The notes below the pieces were generated by a model. That model was not told the DNA's origin and did not search any database. It saw only the letters and a list, made by a program, of their open reading frames with translations. DNA of 64,000 nucleotides from Nageia nagi (lineage: Eukaryota > Pinophyta): NCBI GenBank assembly GCA_050084985.1, contig JBITNC010000001.1, forward strand, positions 52,824,001-52,888,000. The letters run 5' to 3'. Shown in pieces: positions 44,397 to 57,000 of this stretch. Numbering within the stretch: the first letter of the stretch is position 1; each line of letters opens with the position of its first letter. The position numbers and the translations under genes are program-made.

Positions 44397-46264
44397 ATTG
44401 AATGGTATAATTTAACCTCAAGGGTTTGGTCTAATTGTGTTCTACATTTCCCATAATGATAGGGTCCTTAAAGGAGCATAAGGTGGTGGGGATGCACTCG
44501 TGTTGGTTTTCTACTCAATCTCTAGGTCATAGGTTGGTTCCTATCTATTATGAAGGTTAAAAGTAACAGGAAAGAGATAAAAAGGTAAAGAGTAATAAGA
44601 AAGAGATGAACACATTAAATCGAATTTATATAAGAACTATATAGCTTGAGCATTGCAGCACAAGTAGCAATCTATAACAAAGATTAAGAATAGAAAACTA
44701 TCTTACCCTTGGGGTATCATATCACAATACATAGCCACAACTTAAGATAGCATCTCATATATAACATTTACAAAGTATAATAGATAGCTACTTGTTCTAA
44801 AGAGCAAAGCATTATCAGATTGCATTATCATATATAGAAGTATCTTACAGACTTGGGTAAATTTGTTAAAATGTCTAACCCTTTGGACTTACAATATTAT
44901 AGTATTTACACATTTTTCTCTTTGATTGGGTAGTTGTTCATCATTCTTGATTGAAAATAGTAAAAAAGACTATTTACAGATATATAATTTATAATTACAA
45001 TTATGTTATATTACACAGTGAATAAGTACAATCAATATTGAGATTTGAGAATTTGAAGTTTTTGAGCCATTGTAATTATTGAGCCATAATCCTCCTCATC
45101 TATCATTGATTGCATTCTCTTGAATCTACAACTGATTTATATGCACTATCTGTTAGTTTATTGGTATGATCATGCACTATATTTTATCGATAGTGACCTA
45201 CTTATTTGTAATAAGAAATGATGAGCATTATAACTCTTGGTTGTATAGAATAGTGAGGGAAATGAATAGTGTATCATTAGAGACTTATAAGGAACTGCTA
45301 CTGTCATGTGGAAATGAGTCATAATCGACACATCGATAGAGTCTTAAGGGTCAAACACTCATGATCAAGTGGACTTGAGTGTTCCTTTGCACCCATTATT
45401 CCTTTTTCTATCTGGTAGGTTTTATTTTATTTGGCAGGTACTAATGATGATCCAAGTTTACTTAACACCCATCAATTTTAGGTAAAAGTAATGACATCAT
45501 CATTCAAAATTGATGGGCTCTATTGAGTTGCCTTTATAAAATATCTTCTAGTGAATGACTATCTCCCACTGAATAATTATCTCTCGCTAAATTTGGTAAA
45601 ATGTTGTGACATCATCATTTAGAATCGATGGGCTTTATTCCCTTATTTTTATGAAATATCTCCTGCTAAATGATTTAGTGCTCATTGTTGATCATCCTGA
45701 GACCTACTAATTTTATACAAAAATGATGACATCATCACTCAAAATTATCGAGTTTTGTTGTAACCTTTTGCAATACTTCCTGTGAATTCATGATTTTTGC
45801 TTAGAATTTCTTTCTAAAAATTGGTGGGCTCTACAACATCACCCACTAGTGATCTAGATAATACCCGAACCTTTATTTATAATAACTCTTGGAATTTTAT
45901 TTAGACAATAACTCTTGGACCTTTATTTATAATAAATCCCATACCTTTATTTATGATAACTCCTAAAATTTTATTTAGATAATAACTCCCAAACTTTTAT
46001 TTAAACAATAACTCTTGAACATGACTCAGCTAAAATCTCTATAACCTATGACTCTTTTCATATACATAGTTACCGAAGAAAAGGGTAATTCGACTAATGC
46101 TAATTTTTAGGACTTACTACAACACCTGTTAGGTAATGGCCAAAGCTTTGAAGTAAAAAAAGTTTACAACCAACACACAATTAGGAAGGATTTTTTAAAT
46201 GAATGAAAGAGTAAAGAATTCCATAATATTACCCTCTTTTTAGAGTGTAATTTTGAAGAATACA
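44397..46264 (-). repeat. 5' LTR of gypsy element B (1,868 bp)
   Basis: Begins tattgaatggtataatt and ends gaagaataca on the plus strand. It aligns throughout with 34091-36083, including ggtttggtcta, gatgcactcgtgttggttttctac, the hairpin units (45470-45840) and the 30-bp minisatellite (45880-46020, five or six copies). Followed by ATTCT. Confidence 0.92.
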
Positions 46265-46269
46265 ATTCT
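46265..46269. repeat. Target site duplication ATTCT (right)
   Basis: Identical to 34086-34090. Five bases is the usual length for LTR elements. Confidence 0.75.
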
Positions 46270-48929
46270 ATGTGCATGCAATTTGATGTTGTCTACCAAC
46301 CTGAATTTAATGCACATCTTGTAAATATTTTCTAATTTTTTTAGAATGAGATTTCATGCAAATGAGGTATATCAAATAAAATTATTTTCTTATCATTTTA
46401 GGCATTTTGTGATTGCATTTTGAGTGGGCAAAGGAGGTCTAAGAGTGATTGCAGTTGGAAGGCCATTTCAGAGCTATATGTAGGTGAATTTATTTTGCAC
46501 TCCATGAATTTATGTTTCCTTTAAACCCAATGAGAAAATCAAAAACTTTATGGGTTTGATGTGTCTCCTATATGAAAATCATGGACACTTTTGCTAACTA
46601 TAATCCAAAACTACATCAAGGTCTCTTCTTGATTTTTGTATCTTTCATCAATATTTTTACTCTTTGAAAGAAGGACATTGGATGCAAAACTATTTTAAAC
46701 TACTATTTGATTATAGTTCATACTTTCTTCCAAAGCTCTAATGGTGGTAGTTGCTGGAAGAATGTTTATAAAGGTTCTAGGGTTTGGCTTTACTATTGAT
46801 AATTGCATCTAATTAAAAGTATCTAGAACCTTTTTATAAAATCCATTTTATACATATCCTATGATCATTATATTCCATAAAACTATCTGCATCATGTAGA
46901 TCAAAGAGTTTAAAGGAATCCTTGTTGTAGCCATGAATTGCATATCCTCCAATAATTGCATTCCATAAAACTATGTCTTCATCATGTATCTTGTTAAATA
47001 ATTCTTGGGATTTATGTTATGGTTCATAAAATGTAAGTGTAAAAAAAATGCTATTTATCTATCAAGTTTTTCTAATTTTATTTTGTTTTTCATTATTTAG
47101 CCATTTTACAATTTAGGGTGTTTTGTAGTCATGAGATAACAATGCTAAATTAAATTTATTAGTATTCATCTAAGCACATGTTACTATTTTAGTTCTTCCA
47201 TGAATTCTTACTTAAGGGAAGTTGCAAGCATGCTAGTTCTTGCATATATGATAAAAATCTAAATGCTAAAGTTGAATGGTTTACTTCTTTTTATTCCACA
47301 CAATTCTATATATATATGTGAAAATAGAACAAGACAATATAGAGTCCAACCATTAGTTCAGTGTAGTGATATTTACTCTTATAATGTTTGAAAATTACAT
47401 AGAAATTCCATTCAAAACAAGGATTTATTGAAGGCTCAACATGTATTAGATAAATTCAAACTCAAGAATTCATATAGTGCTCACCATGGCTGAGCTCTAA
47501 AAACCTAATAAACTTAATATTAAAATTTCTATTCTCAAAAGGAGTGCTTTTCCTAGATTATCATGGTTGTAAACTTCCAATAATTACAAAAGCACTATGT
47601 GATAATTCTTATGCCATAAGAAAAATTGATGAGCACCAACCTCAAATAAATCGTAATTCTAATTTGCATTTGGTACAATATCATTAATAGCAATATGAAT
47701 GATAATATTTAAGTTAATTCATGTGAAACATTTCATATTCTTGGGATAGATGGTGGGGGTAAAACAAAATTACTTTTTAACAACAAACCCTTATCATTGA
47801 AGCTACATCACTATCATAAATATAAGCCATAAAGTCACACCAAATTAGAAATAACTATATTATGGCTCATATTAAAATAATGATGGCATAACACCTAGAA
47901 GAGAAATATTAGTTTTGAAGTGGTAACCCATCATCTTTGATTCTCTAATCAGTCCAATATTCTCCATCATTGAGCCTAATTGGACTAGGACTTTGAAAAG
48001 AAAAGATAGATATATGCTCTTAATAGAAACAAGATGCTTTTATTTGAATAAAATTCTCTTAGCTACCTCTTGCACCTCCAAATGGAGTTGTTTAATGTTA
48101 TGTCTATAAATTATCTTTTTAGTTTCTCCTTGGTTCATAGGGGATACTCTAATTGTGGGACTGTAGACACATAGTTTGGTTTTCGTTAAACATATTAGAA
48201 GGTTGTATTTACAAAAACATAGTAATATACTTTTCCTCTTAGATCAATTGTTGTAGTTTCCAAGTTGTGATATGCCTTTTCTATAATCTATGAAAGTGTA
48301 ACTACGAGGTCACAAAGTTATATATCATTTAAAGATGAATTCTCCAAACTTTTTTTTATTGTATTGATGTTAAATTTCATGTTCCAAATTATGGGAACAA
48401 ACAATTTTTTATCATTCTAAGTGTCCAAGTTAAAACATAAATAATTTTATATACCTTAAAAAATCTTTATTCTTGTGATGCTTTAGGTGTGTGCATCTTC
48501 TTATTTTACTTTGTACTTCTAGAGAATTTAATTTTTTTTATAAGGGTAAAAATTTACAATGGGTTTTCCAAAAGATAGGGCCCTAAATCACGTATGTACA
48601 TGAGTGTATAGATATTCTATGGTATTACATATGATTCAAAAAAACTATCATAAAATTTCCCCATAGTTTCAACAAAATCTTATGAGTATCTATCTTTCAT
48701 TGTTGGTTCCTAGCCACACCATCCACACACTGGCTACACCATTGAGCTCTAATCTACCTCAAAGTTTGAGTCTTTCTTGTTAAAGCAATCCCAGAGTAGT
48801 TAATTTTCCATTTTAGATAGTCCTTTTGAATGTTGGATTGGGATAACAGGTAGGGATTTCTTTCTATGTAGAGGCCAGAGTTACCTTCCAATGATCCCCA
48901 TCAAGCTTTTATTTGTTGTATCATGAGTA
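46270..48929. other. Non-coding; one diverged copy of the 160-bp repeat
   Basis: Between 46860 and 47020 the text catcatgta, ccataaaactat and gcatatcct repeats and resembles the tandem units of 26790-27470 (ccatgaaactatg, catcatg). The remainder is AT-rich and shows no gene that I can support on either strand. Confidence 0.5.
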
Positions 48930-50290
48930 TTGAATATCCTTCATTACCAATCTAACCAATATGACATTCCTCCATTTTCTACCTCATCATCCAATTCATC
49001 CCCGTTCTTCAAAATGCCTTTAATTCTCATAGATTTTTCAAAATTTCATCTTTGGAATAAGAGTCATCAGTTTGCTTGGGCCTTTGAAGTCCTTCTCGAA
49101 GCTATCCACATGAGGAATCTATTGCTCTAGAAGAGCCTAGATATTTTTATTAGCAACCTCATGCTGTCAAATTTGGAAGCTCATGGGATAATTACCCTCA
49201 ATATCCATTTCCTCCATTGCTAGAGAAGACCACTGAGTTTCTTCATGGGGGGCACTTCCTCATCCTCCTCCTCTTCATATTCATATTTAGAATCCACTAT
49301 AAATTTACCTCTTTTTCTTAAGGTAGCTTCACTATCTCCATCTTCTAATAAAGAGTCCTCTAAGTCTAAAGAGACAACAATTATCAGGGGTGTGATAGGC
49401 CTCTCTATTGGAGAAAGTCATAGTCTTGAGTTGCTACTAGAAGACTCTATGGTTGTTGGGTCTACTGTAGGAGGTTTCAGCATCTATTGTATCAAAGGCC
49501 TCACCCTTCTTATTCTAATGTGCTCATAATCCATAGGAATCTTGATTAAACATTGATGAACCAACACCCCTCCCCTATTTTTTCTAATGTATATATCCAA
49601 TGAATTGTATAGAAAGTAGGGAAGATTGATTTTATTCATTCCTTTTAAGTGGTTCGATAAAACAAAATGGATATCGAAGAATTCAAAATATCTACCCTCC
49701 ATAGTAAATAATTTAATGATTACCTTTGTCACTTCATCCTAAGGGTACTATATTGAGGTGATTGGGTACGTTGATTTCCATATCTCTAATAAAGGCACCC
49801 CCTTACTGTATAAAGCCTACACTTTAGAGATTGGTGTTTGCATCTCCTTGTTGTACTTATGATAAGAATTGACCATACTCATTGTTGCTTCAATCAATTC
49901 AGGACTAATTTAAAAGTAGCACTCATCTACCATAACTCTACCCCCATTCCATGTCTCTGTAACTTTTCTTTACCAATTAGGGTTATGGCCACTCAGAGAA
50001 TCCACAAATCCTTATATGACCCCATTACATAGGATTCATTAGACAATTTGGTCATTTCTAACCTCATCTCCCATAGTTGGTTTTAGCTACTTTTGTCCCA
50101 TCATATTCTCTACATGCAACCAAAATGTTGAATAGCTAGGGGTGTTCCTGTCTATATCATGATTCTCAAACTGCCACTCTAGGCTTCAAATCTGATCCTT
50201 CCATTTTTCTTTCCTATCTACAACCATACCATGCTCGATTTGTGGCAATACTATAGAGATAATGCATGTTAGTTCCCTACACATTCTCCT
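48930..50290 (-). pseudogene. Accessory-like decayed frame, unknown function
   Basis: Minus strand, in pieces: WQFENHDIDRN and STFWLHVENMMGQK (about 50090-50190), EMTKLSNES, ELIEATMSMVNSYHKYNKE (about 49850), LYSKGVPLLEIWKSTYPIT (about 49790). The clear stretch at 49484-49732 has EGRYFEFFDIHFVLSNHL and KINLPYFLYNSLDIYI, then VLVHQCLIKIPMDYEHIRI. An acidic tail follows (LDLEDSLLEDGD, EYEEEEDEEVPP; 49250-49420). No known domain. The FFDxHF...INLPYFL...SL pattern resembles YHKFLLAMFF...INPYLIDLL at 22400-22640, and the acidic tail resembles the accessory frame of elements A and B. It lies next to the LINE but is not a LINE domain. Confidence 0.5.
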
Positions 50291-52700
50291 TTAGGTGCAT
50301 CATCCTTCACTCATGTGTTTCATGCAAGTTGCTCTTCTCCCCACCCACCCTACCAAAATTTGAGTCCTATAATCCATGTTTACAAATTAACTTCTAGTTC
50401 TCTTTTGCCATACAATGAATTTTCCTTACCAATCTTTTTGCCATCATTGTCTTCTCTTGGAATATTCACCTGTTCCTTTCCTTCCATACTTAATAGAGCA
50501 TATAAGGGAGTATCGTATCCCATCTTCTTTTCCAAAGATATTAGGAAACCATTTAGAGATTGAATCAGTGATGTCAATTCCAATTTCAAATCTTTTTTCA
50601 CCCAAGATTCCTCTCCAGACTTCTTGAGTAAAAGAGTAAAATTGGTACAAATAATCCACTAACTCCTCCACTTTATAACATAATGAGAACCTATTAACAA
50701 AGATTTATGCCCTCTTCCTTAAATTATCAATAATGGATATTCATTTTCTAAATATTAACCATAGGAAGTGAGTTACCTTTGGAGTGACACCTTTTATCCA
50801 TACTTTCTTGAATGGAAAATCATTTTCACCTACCTTTAGAAGAGCAAGGTATCTAGATTTAACTTTGTACATGCCTCATTTACCTAGTTCCACTTTGATA
50901 TGTCAAGCTCATAATCTAGAGGCAAGGGTGTTGTGACCAACATATTATTGACTTTATATGTAGTAATAGTGAGGTTAATACTTGGGGGTTGTAGTATCTT
51001 CCACACTCTCTACCTATTACTATCATCCATATAGCATTGGTATTTCCATCTAATGTTGTTCTTACCCCACTTGACCAAGTCATATAGGTTAGGAACTTGA
51101 ATGAGAGGCTTATCACCTATCCATTCATCTTCCCAAAACACAACATCTCAACCATTTCTAATGCTCCAAGAGATATTCTCCTTTAGGAGATGTCTTATCT
51201 TGGATAAGCCTTTCCAAAAGGTTAAACCTTATTTATTCCAATTTTTTTGAATGAATTTTGAACCTTCCATTAGATATTTATGTTGGAAAATACTTACCCA
51301 CTTTGTTTCCTCACTAGTACTTACCTTGCATGCTAATATTCCTCGTAGTGTCATATTAAATTATTGCACACTATGAAGTCCAATCCCACCTTGAGGCTTC
51401 AACTTACATACCTTGGCCAACTTACTAAGGCTATTCTTTTATTTTCTTCCATTCTTATCTAGAGGAACCTACTACATATTTGATCAATCTACTCACATCT
51501 ACGTATCAGAATTTTGAATACTAACGCACAATAGATGTGCATACTTTGTAGTATTATTTTAACTAGTAGACATTTTCTAGTTATAGATAGAATTTCCCCT
51601 TTCTGCCCTACAAGTTTTTTTTGAAATATCTTAATCAAAGGTAGCCATAAGTTCCTTCCAAATGGGCCAACAAATAATGGCATCCCTAAATAGTTCATAG
51701 GTAGATATTCAATCTGGTAGTTGAAGATACTGACTATGTTCCTTTGCCTGCTAACAGGAGTGTGAATGAAGAAAAGCTTACTTTTTTTATTGTTTATCTT
51801 TTTCTATGAAGCTCCTTCATAGAGTTGAAGGACTTTCAAGTAATTTTTGTCTTCTACTACTAATACCTTTCCAACAATTATTGTGTCATCCACAAACTAA
51901 CTATGGGTACTAACTATTCTTGATTCTTTTTCCTAAGGCTTTGAACATCATTATGAGTAGATATGGGGATATTGGATCTTCCTATATTAATTCCCTTTTT
52001 GAATGGAAGTATATTATATCCTCTCCATTAATTAAAATAGATAAGGAAGCCATAGATATACACTATTGAATCCAAGATCTCTAGGTTGTTGAGAATTTGA
52101 ATTTCTCACAAATGTTATCCAAAAAGGATAAGTTAACCCTATCATATGCTTTTTACATATCCATATTCAGTAGGAAGGCTGCTATATTTTTTAGTTTGAG
52201 CCAAGTGTAAAACTTCATGCATCTCAATGATTCCATCTATAATCTTTATACCTTGTACAAATCCCCCTTGCTTTGGAGAAATAAGGTGAGGGAGTATCAG
52301 CTTAAGTCTATTGGCCAAAGTTTTGATAAGGATTTTATATACCACATTACACAAGCTAATAAAATGAAATTGTTTGAAATATTTGGCATCGACCACTTTA
52401 AGGATTAGATCCAAAAAAGTAGCATTCCATGCTTTAAGTATTTTCCCAAAAGATTGGATTTCTCTTATTGTATCAGAGATTTCTACTCACACAATCCCCC
52501 AAAAATTTTGAAAAAACTCAATAGGAAATCCATCTGGGCCTAGTGATTTATTATGACACATGGATTCTAGAGAATTTATTATTTATTTCATAATTAGGAC
52601 TTTCTTTTTGAGATCAATCATCAATTTTTGTAGGCAAGCTATTGTAGTTTAGGTTAATAATTTATTTAGTTTATTGATTCTCTAGTTTAAATTATGTTGG
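50291..52700 (-). mobile_element. L1-type LINE fragment: RT and zinc-binding tail
   Basis: Minus strand, 5' truncated. RT begins KSLGPDGFPIEFFQNFWGIV (about 52530), then FHFISLCNVVYKILIKTLAN (52330-52390), LPHLISPKQGGFVQG, the catalytic region with FVDD at 51885-51896 (family form YADD or FADD), YLGMPLFVGPFG (51640-51695), and KLVGQKGEILSITRKCLLVK (51560-51620). The zf-RVT tail follows: WIKGVTPKVTHFLWL, DNLRKRA and VWRGIL (50600-50800), and then a decayed end. The endonuclease and ORF1 are missing, as expected for an incomplete reverse transcription. Many stops and shifts. No poly-A run (T-run on plus strand) is obvious at the left end. Confidence 0.9.
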
Positions 52701-54055
52701 GATGTTTTTCCTTCCTCTTACAAAGATCACCTTAGGTGAGAAATGGAAAGGAATCCAAACATCTGCTTGAGGCCACATTACTAACCTTCACTTGGAATAA
52801 ATAGTTATCCCAAGGTTTCTATATCTCAGAGTGTTGTTTGTGGTGTTGATAAGAACTTGGAAATGACTCAATAAGGAGGGGAGACAACAACTGTTACCAT
52901 GTTTTATTATGGGTAATGGAGTTATTTCAAACTAGTTGAGAAGATAGAATTTTGAGATTAAAAAGGAAAATAACTGAAGAAAAATCTAAAGAAAGTGCAA
53001 AAAATAGGGATGATAAAATACGAGGTAAGTATGACCAATGATGAGTCTACCAATGGAACAAGATTAGATCAATTTTTCTTTTAGATTTATTATGATGTGC
53101 CTAATCACTTATCCAATCCTTGCCATAAATGAAAAGTATAAGTTGTGAATAAGATGAAGCCTGAAGCAATTTGACCAAGTGCAACAACATGAGCAACATA
53201 TCAAACTAAATTACATAGAAGTAAATTCATATACATACATCCATATACATGCAAAAGAGTCAATAATATTCATTAAATAGCAATCACACAACTTCTTAAT
53301 ATATTCATTCAACTTCCCTACAAACTTATACTCACAAGGAATGCCCATGAGTCATGTAACAACCACAAGTAAACATGAAGTACAAGTACTCAAATTCATA
53401 ATCCCATTAAAGTAAAATAAGTCTTAGTTTGATTAAATTATGCACAACATTCACATACAAGAGTCAAAAAATTCTATAGAAAAATTGCAATAGTTTCACC
53501 TCTTGAGAAAATGATCATCATCCTTCAAAATGATTCCTATAGGGTCATATATATTTTTTATGACAATATTAAGTTTTTTCCTAACCCTAATTGAAATTCA
53601 AATGAAATACAACTAAATTAACACCATTGACTAGTGGTCCAATCAAACTACACCAAATTTCATTACAAGATTTAACCAAAACTTGTGGGAGAAAATCCTC
53701 ATCCATCACAATGCTAAAACAAAATGTTAATATTTTGAGATCCAAAATGAAATGAAATTATTCAAAATAGAATAAAATTCAATTTTTTGCATCTTAAGTT
53801 CAATACTTCCATCCAACTTGTGTTCATGAATTCATCCATCTCTTTAACTTTATAATACATGAATTTAAATCTTCATCTTATGGTACTCATAAGGGAAACT
53901 ATCAACTTGTAGGCATTTCTAGGATGATCTAGGACCCTTAAACTTCTAAATTAGGGTGCTTAGGATAGGGCACATCACAAAAAAAGTTTAAAACTTATCT
54001 TTTGAAACGGTGTAGTTGAATTGGATGGCCTCTTAATTTGAGCACACACTTAAGA
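52701..54055. other. Non-coding, nothing recognised
   Basis: About 1.35 kb of AT-rich sequence after the start of the LINE. No gene, LTR border or tandem repeat seen. Confidence 0.5.
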
Positions 54056-54870
54056 AAGTCATTTTCTTATCATTTTTATTCATGCGCTAGTCTCCTTATG
54101 TGATTCATGCTTGATCTTATTACTTATAATACTAATACTTAGCAAAATTTTCACTTTACACCCCCCCAAAGGTCTCCCAAAGAAAGCGCACACCTCCAAA
54201 ACTCATGTTTATTTATTTCTTTCCCATGTGTCTTCATCCTTTTGCAATTTTAAGTGGATTTGGATGCTTTGGAGACCTAGACTTGGTCAATTTTCCATTT
54301 TGAATCAATCTTGGAGCTCCTATGTTAAGCACATGCTTAAACATATCATAATTTTATCTTTTTTGCTCATACACTCACCTCATGGTGTGTTCTTAGGCTA
54401 GTTTTGAGGTTTCCTTAGCCAAATTTCACCTTGAATTGCTTCAAATATCACTTCAAGTTGGGCACATGCCCTAAAAAATCATGATTTTATCTATCTTTAC
54501 CTGCACTTGGATTGGTTTACTTTTCTCCTTAAGTGCATATCTCCTAAAGTCAAACTTTTCCTTTATCATCATGTGTGTGGATTCTAGGTGTCCCTGATAT
54601 AGGAACATGACAAAAAAGGCATATTCATGACTTTTTTTATCATGTGCTCACCCTCTTAGCTTGAAAAATATGTCTCAAGGTTTATAACTTTGCACTTTGA
54701 CCACCTTGGTTCTATAATAGGGCTCTTTTTGGATAGATAGATATATTCAAAAGTCATTGTTTTATCAATTTTCTTCATATGCTAGCTTGCTTTTGCAATA
54801 TTGAGCCAACTTTTGATATCTCAAAGTCATGCCTTAATCAAATTTTACCTCTATGTCCAACTAGAAGTCC
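54056..54870 (+). repeat. Degenerate tandem repeat, unit about 135-150 bp
   Basis: A phrase like atcataattttatctttttTgctcatgcactcacctc recurs at about 54062, 54345, 54480, 54630 and 54762, each followed by ttagc or aagtgcat text and by ctcaaagt/ttcaagt. Copies are quite diverged, so the unit length is approximate. A 96-codon frame at 54111-54401 lies inside and has no protein-like features. Confidence 0.55.
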
Positions 54871-55158
54871 TATGATTAGGACTAGGAAGGATGTACAAAA
54901 TTAGCTCATGATGGGGTAACAAGTGATTGTAGCAAGATGGATGAGACTCTAACTTCTAGTGTTCATGACTTTAGAAAAAATATTGAATCCTCAAAATTGT
55001 TGATTTTGGGACATGTTATGGAGGCACAATAATATCTAAAATAAAATAAATTAAGCTAAAATAAAATAAACTAAGTTGTAATAGACTAAAATACCTTAGA
55101 AAATCCTAAAACAACTTTGGATGCATAGTGATTTGCATCGTTCAATAGGGTACAAGCC

Positions 55159-55659
55159 TGAAGGAACTAACACTAACAAGATAATTCCTAAACAACCAAG
55201 ATCACATGAAAGCTCTCAATTCACATCTAACTATCACACAAAGTAATCTCACAAAGATAACACAATATGTAAGTGGTTCTTCCAACTAGAAGTACATCCA
55301 CTAACTAGATCTTTACTTAAATCACAAATACAACTCTCTTACAATCCTCCTAATCTCATCTCCTACACTTCTATCCTATAGCATAACATTACTCCACCAT
55401 TGATGTGTGATCACAAAGAGGGAGCCTTCTATTTATAGGCCAAAATTTCTCTTTAGATCACCCTTTTATACAATGTACAATAGCATGATATGCACATCCT
55501 TTTACCCAAGGGGCATGCTCACGACATGGAGTGTAGGACAAGTTACATTATCATATTCACTTAAATAATTAAGGTATAAAATGATACCCTTAAGTATTAA
55601 CAAATTTACATAGAAGATTTAATACAAACCTTTACAATAATGCATTATACATTCCAACA
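55159..55659 (-). repeat. 3' LTR of copia element C (501 bp)
   Basis: On the plus strand from TGAAGGAACTAACAC to cattccaACA; in element sense it starts TGTTGGAATG. It is preceded (in element sense) by a clear polypurine tract. TATA box TATAAATA on the minus strand at 55430-55437, downstream of which the transcript would start. The partner LTR is at 63602 onward. Confidence 0.93.
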
Positions 55660-55670
55660 CTCCCCCTTAA
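55660..55670 (-). promoter_or_regulatory. Polypurine tract of copia element C
   Basis: Minus strand TTAAGGGGGAG immediately before TGTTGGAATG. The copia 3' end at 31881-31892 has TTAAGGGGAAG in the same position. Confidence 0.9.
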
Positions 55671-56640
55671 TGCAATATTAGGATAGAGCGAGTAAGAGAG
55701 AATAAGAAGAGAAAGTAAGAGAGTTCTCCTTCAAATAGATACAATGGAGATGATAACATTTTACATATTTGTGAGGTAAGAAAGATCTAGATTGAGACTC
55801 ACTAGTTTACCAAATACAATCATTAACCATAATCGATTTCAATGTACATGAACTAGTCATCCAACTGGAAGTCATGAAGAATCTCTAAGAGCCTACATAC
55901 TTGAGGTAAGTAACTTGTAATCTCAAAGGAACCTGCAATTCATAAGCAGCTCAAATAACAAGATAAGTTAGATGCAACATATTCATCTCATCAAGGATAG
56001 ATGAATCACAAAAATACCAACATGAACTGATCAAATGGTGCACTATAAGTCATCAAAAAGATGCCTTGCCAAAAATATATAATAATCTATTATATATAAA
56101 ACATGTGTTGATTATCATTACGAAATAGAGCATGCACATACAAGTTCCTCACATATGGATAATTGAACAGTGCTAAAAGACACATAAGAGTTCCTCACAT
56201 ATGGATAACTGAATAGTGTTAAATTGACCAAAAATAGAGCATGCATATATGAGTTCCTCACATATGGATAACTGAATAGTGTTAAATTGACCAAAAATAG
56301 AGCATGCATATATGAGTTCCTCACATATGGATAACTGAATAGTTCTAAAAGATACATAAGAGTTCCTCACACATGGATAACTAAATAGTGCTAGATTGGC
56401 CAATTTGTACAACAAGTTCCTCATGCAGAGTGAATTTACCATGAAGGTGTACAACAAAATCAACACTATGCAGCATAAAATCTTCCTAGGGGTAAATTTG
56501 TCATCATAAACATGAATTTAACACAAGAATTCAAACTTCACTCCCCCTTGAGAGTAACCTCACCAACCCAATAGCATCCCTAAGCTTAGAGAACTAAGCT
56601 TCTAGGAGGGGCTTAGTGAACAAATCAACAAAGTTCAAGG
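55671..56640 (-). other. 3' untranslated region of copia element C
   Basis: About 970 bases between the end of RNase H and the polypurine tract. Its last 390 bases match the plus-strand copia 3' end at 31470-31892. A block of short tandem repeats sits inside (56112-56440). Confidence 0.7.
56112..56440 (-). repeat. Tandem repeats in copia 3' UTR, 46- and 63-bp units
   Basis: The core gttcctcacatatggataactgaatagt occurs six times, at 56144, 56190, 56253, 56316, 56362 and 56416 (spacings 46, 63, 63, 46, 54). The 63-bp units also contain ttaaattgaccaaaaatagagcatgcatatat. Read on the minus strand, the two perfect 63-bp units give a 21-residue peptide repeat, but the 46- and 54-bp spacings break the frame, so a protein role is unlikely. 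The core keeps GAGGAAC (minus) in every copy. Confidence 0.9.
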
Positions 56641-57000
56641 TGGATGGACAATAGTTCAGCTGTATGATGCCATCAAGAACCTTTTTCCCTAATAAAATGA
56701 GCATCAATTTCTACATGTTTTGTTCTTTGATGGAACATAGGATTCTTAGCCAAAGAAATAGTTGACTGATTATTTGAAGCAATCAAATATGAGCCACCTT
56801 GCTCAAACCTAATTTCTTTTAGAATATGCCTTAGCCAAATGGCTTCTTGGGATGTAACAAACATGGCATAATATTCAACTTCTATGGTGGAAACAGAAAT
56901 AGTAGGTTACTTCTTGGAAGCCCAAGAGATAGCACCTAAACCAATTCTAGACACATATGTAGAGGTTGATTTCTTATCATCTCTATCTCCTCCATAGTTA
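56641..57000 (-). pseudogene. Copia RNase H, element C
   Basis: Minus strand: an EVEYYAM-type stretch, then MFVTSQEAIWLRHILKEI (about 56810-56864), YLIASNNQSTISLAKNP (56745-56800), in which the Asp of the usual DNQS is Asn, and HQRTKHVEIDAHFIRE (56680-56730), the conserved end of copia RNase H. The tail LSIHLELC with FVH follows in another frame. The lost Asp would abolish catalysis. Confidence 0.88.

Larger units (their letters stand above)
34091..46264 (-). mobile_element. Ty3/gypsy LTR retrotransposon, element B (two LTRs, integrase deleted)
   Basis: Second copy of the element A family, 12.17 kb, on the minus strand. From right to left: 5' LTR, weak primer site, gag, protease, additional RNase H, RT, start of RNase H, deletion, accessory frame, 3' LTR. 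It is bracketed by a perfect ATTCT duplication. In a sampled 220-bp stretch the two LTRs differ at about 17 positions, so they are roughly 92% alike, meaning an old insertion. It lacks integrase and most of the second RNase H, so it could only have moved with help, if the loss occurred before insertion. Confidence 0.93.

Noticed and set aside
54111-54401. Plus-strand frame of 96 codons
   Set aside because: Lies within a degenerate tandem repeat; composition typical of T-rich DNA.
56118-56466. Repeat protein with a 21-residue unit on the minus strand
   Set aside because: The 46- and 54-bp spacings break the frame, and the location is the 3' UTR of a dead copia element.
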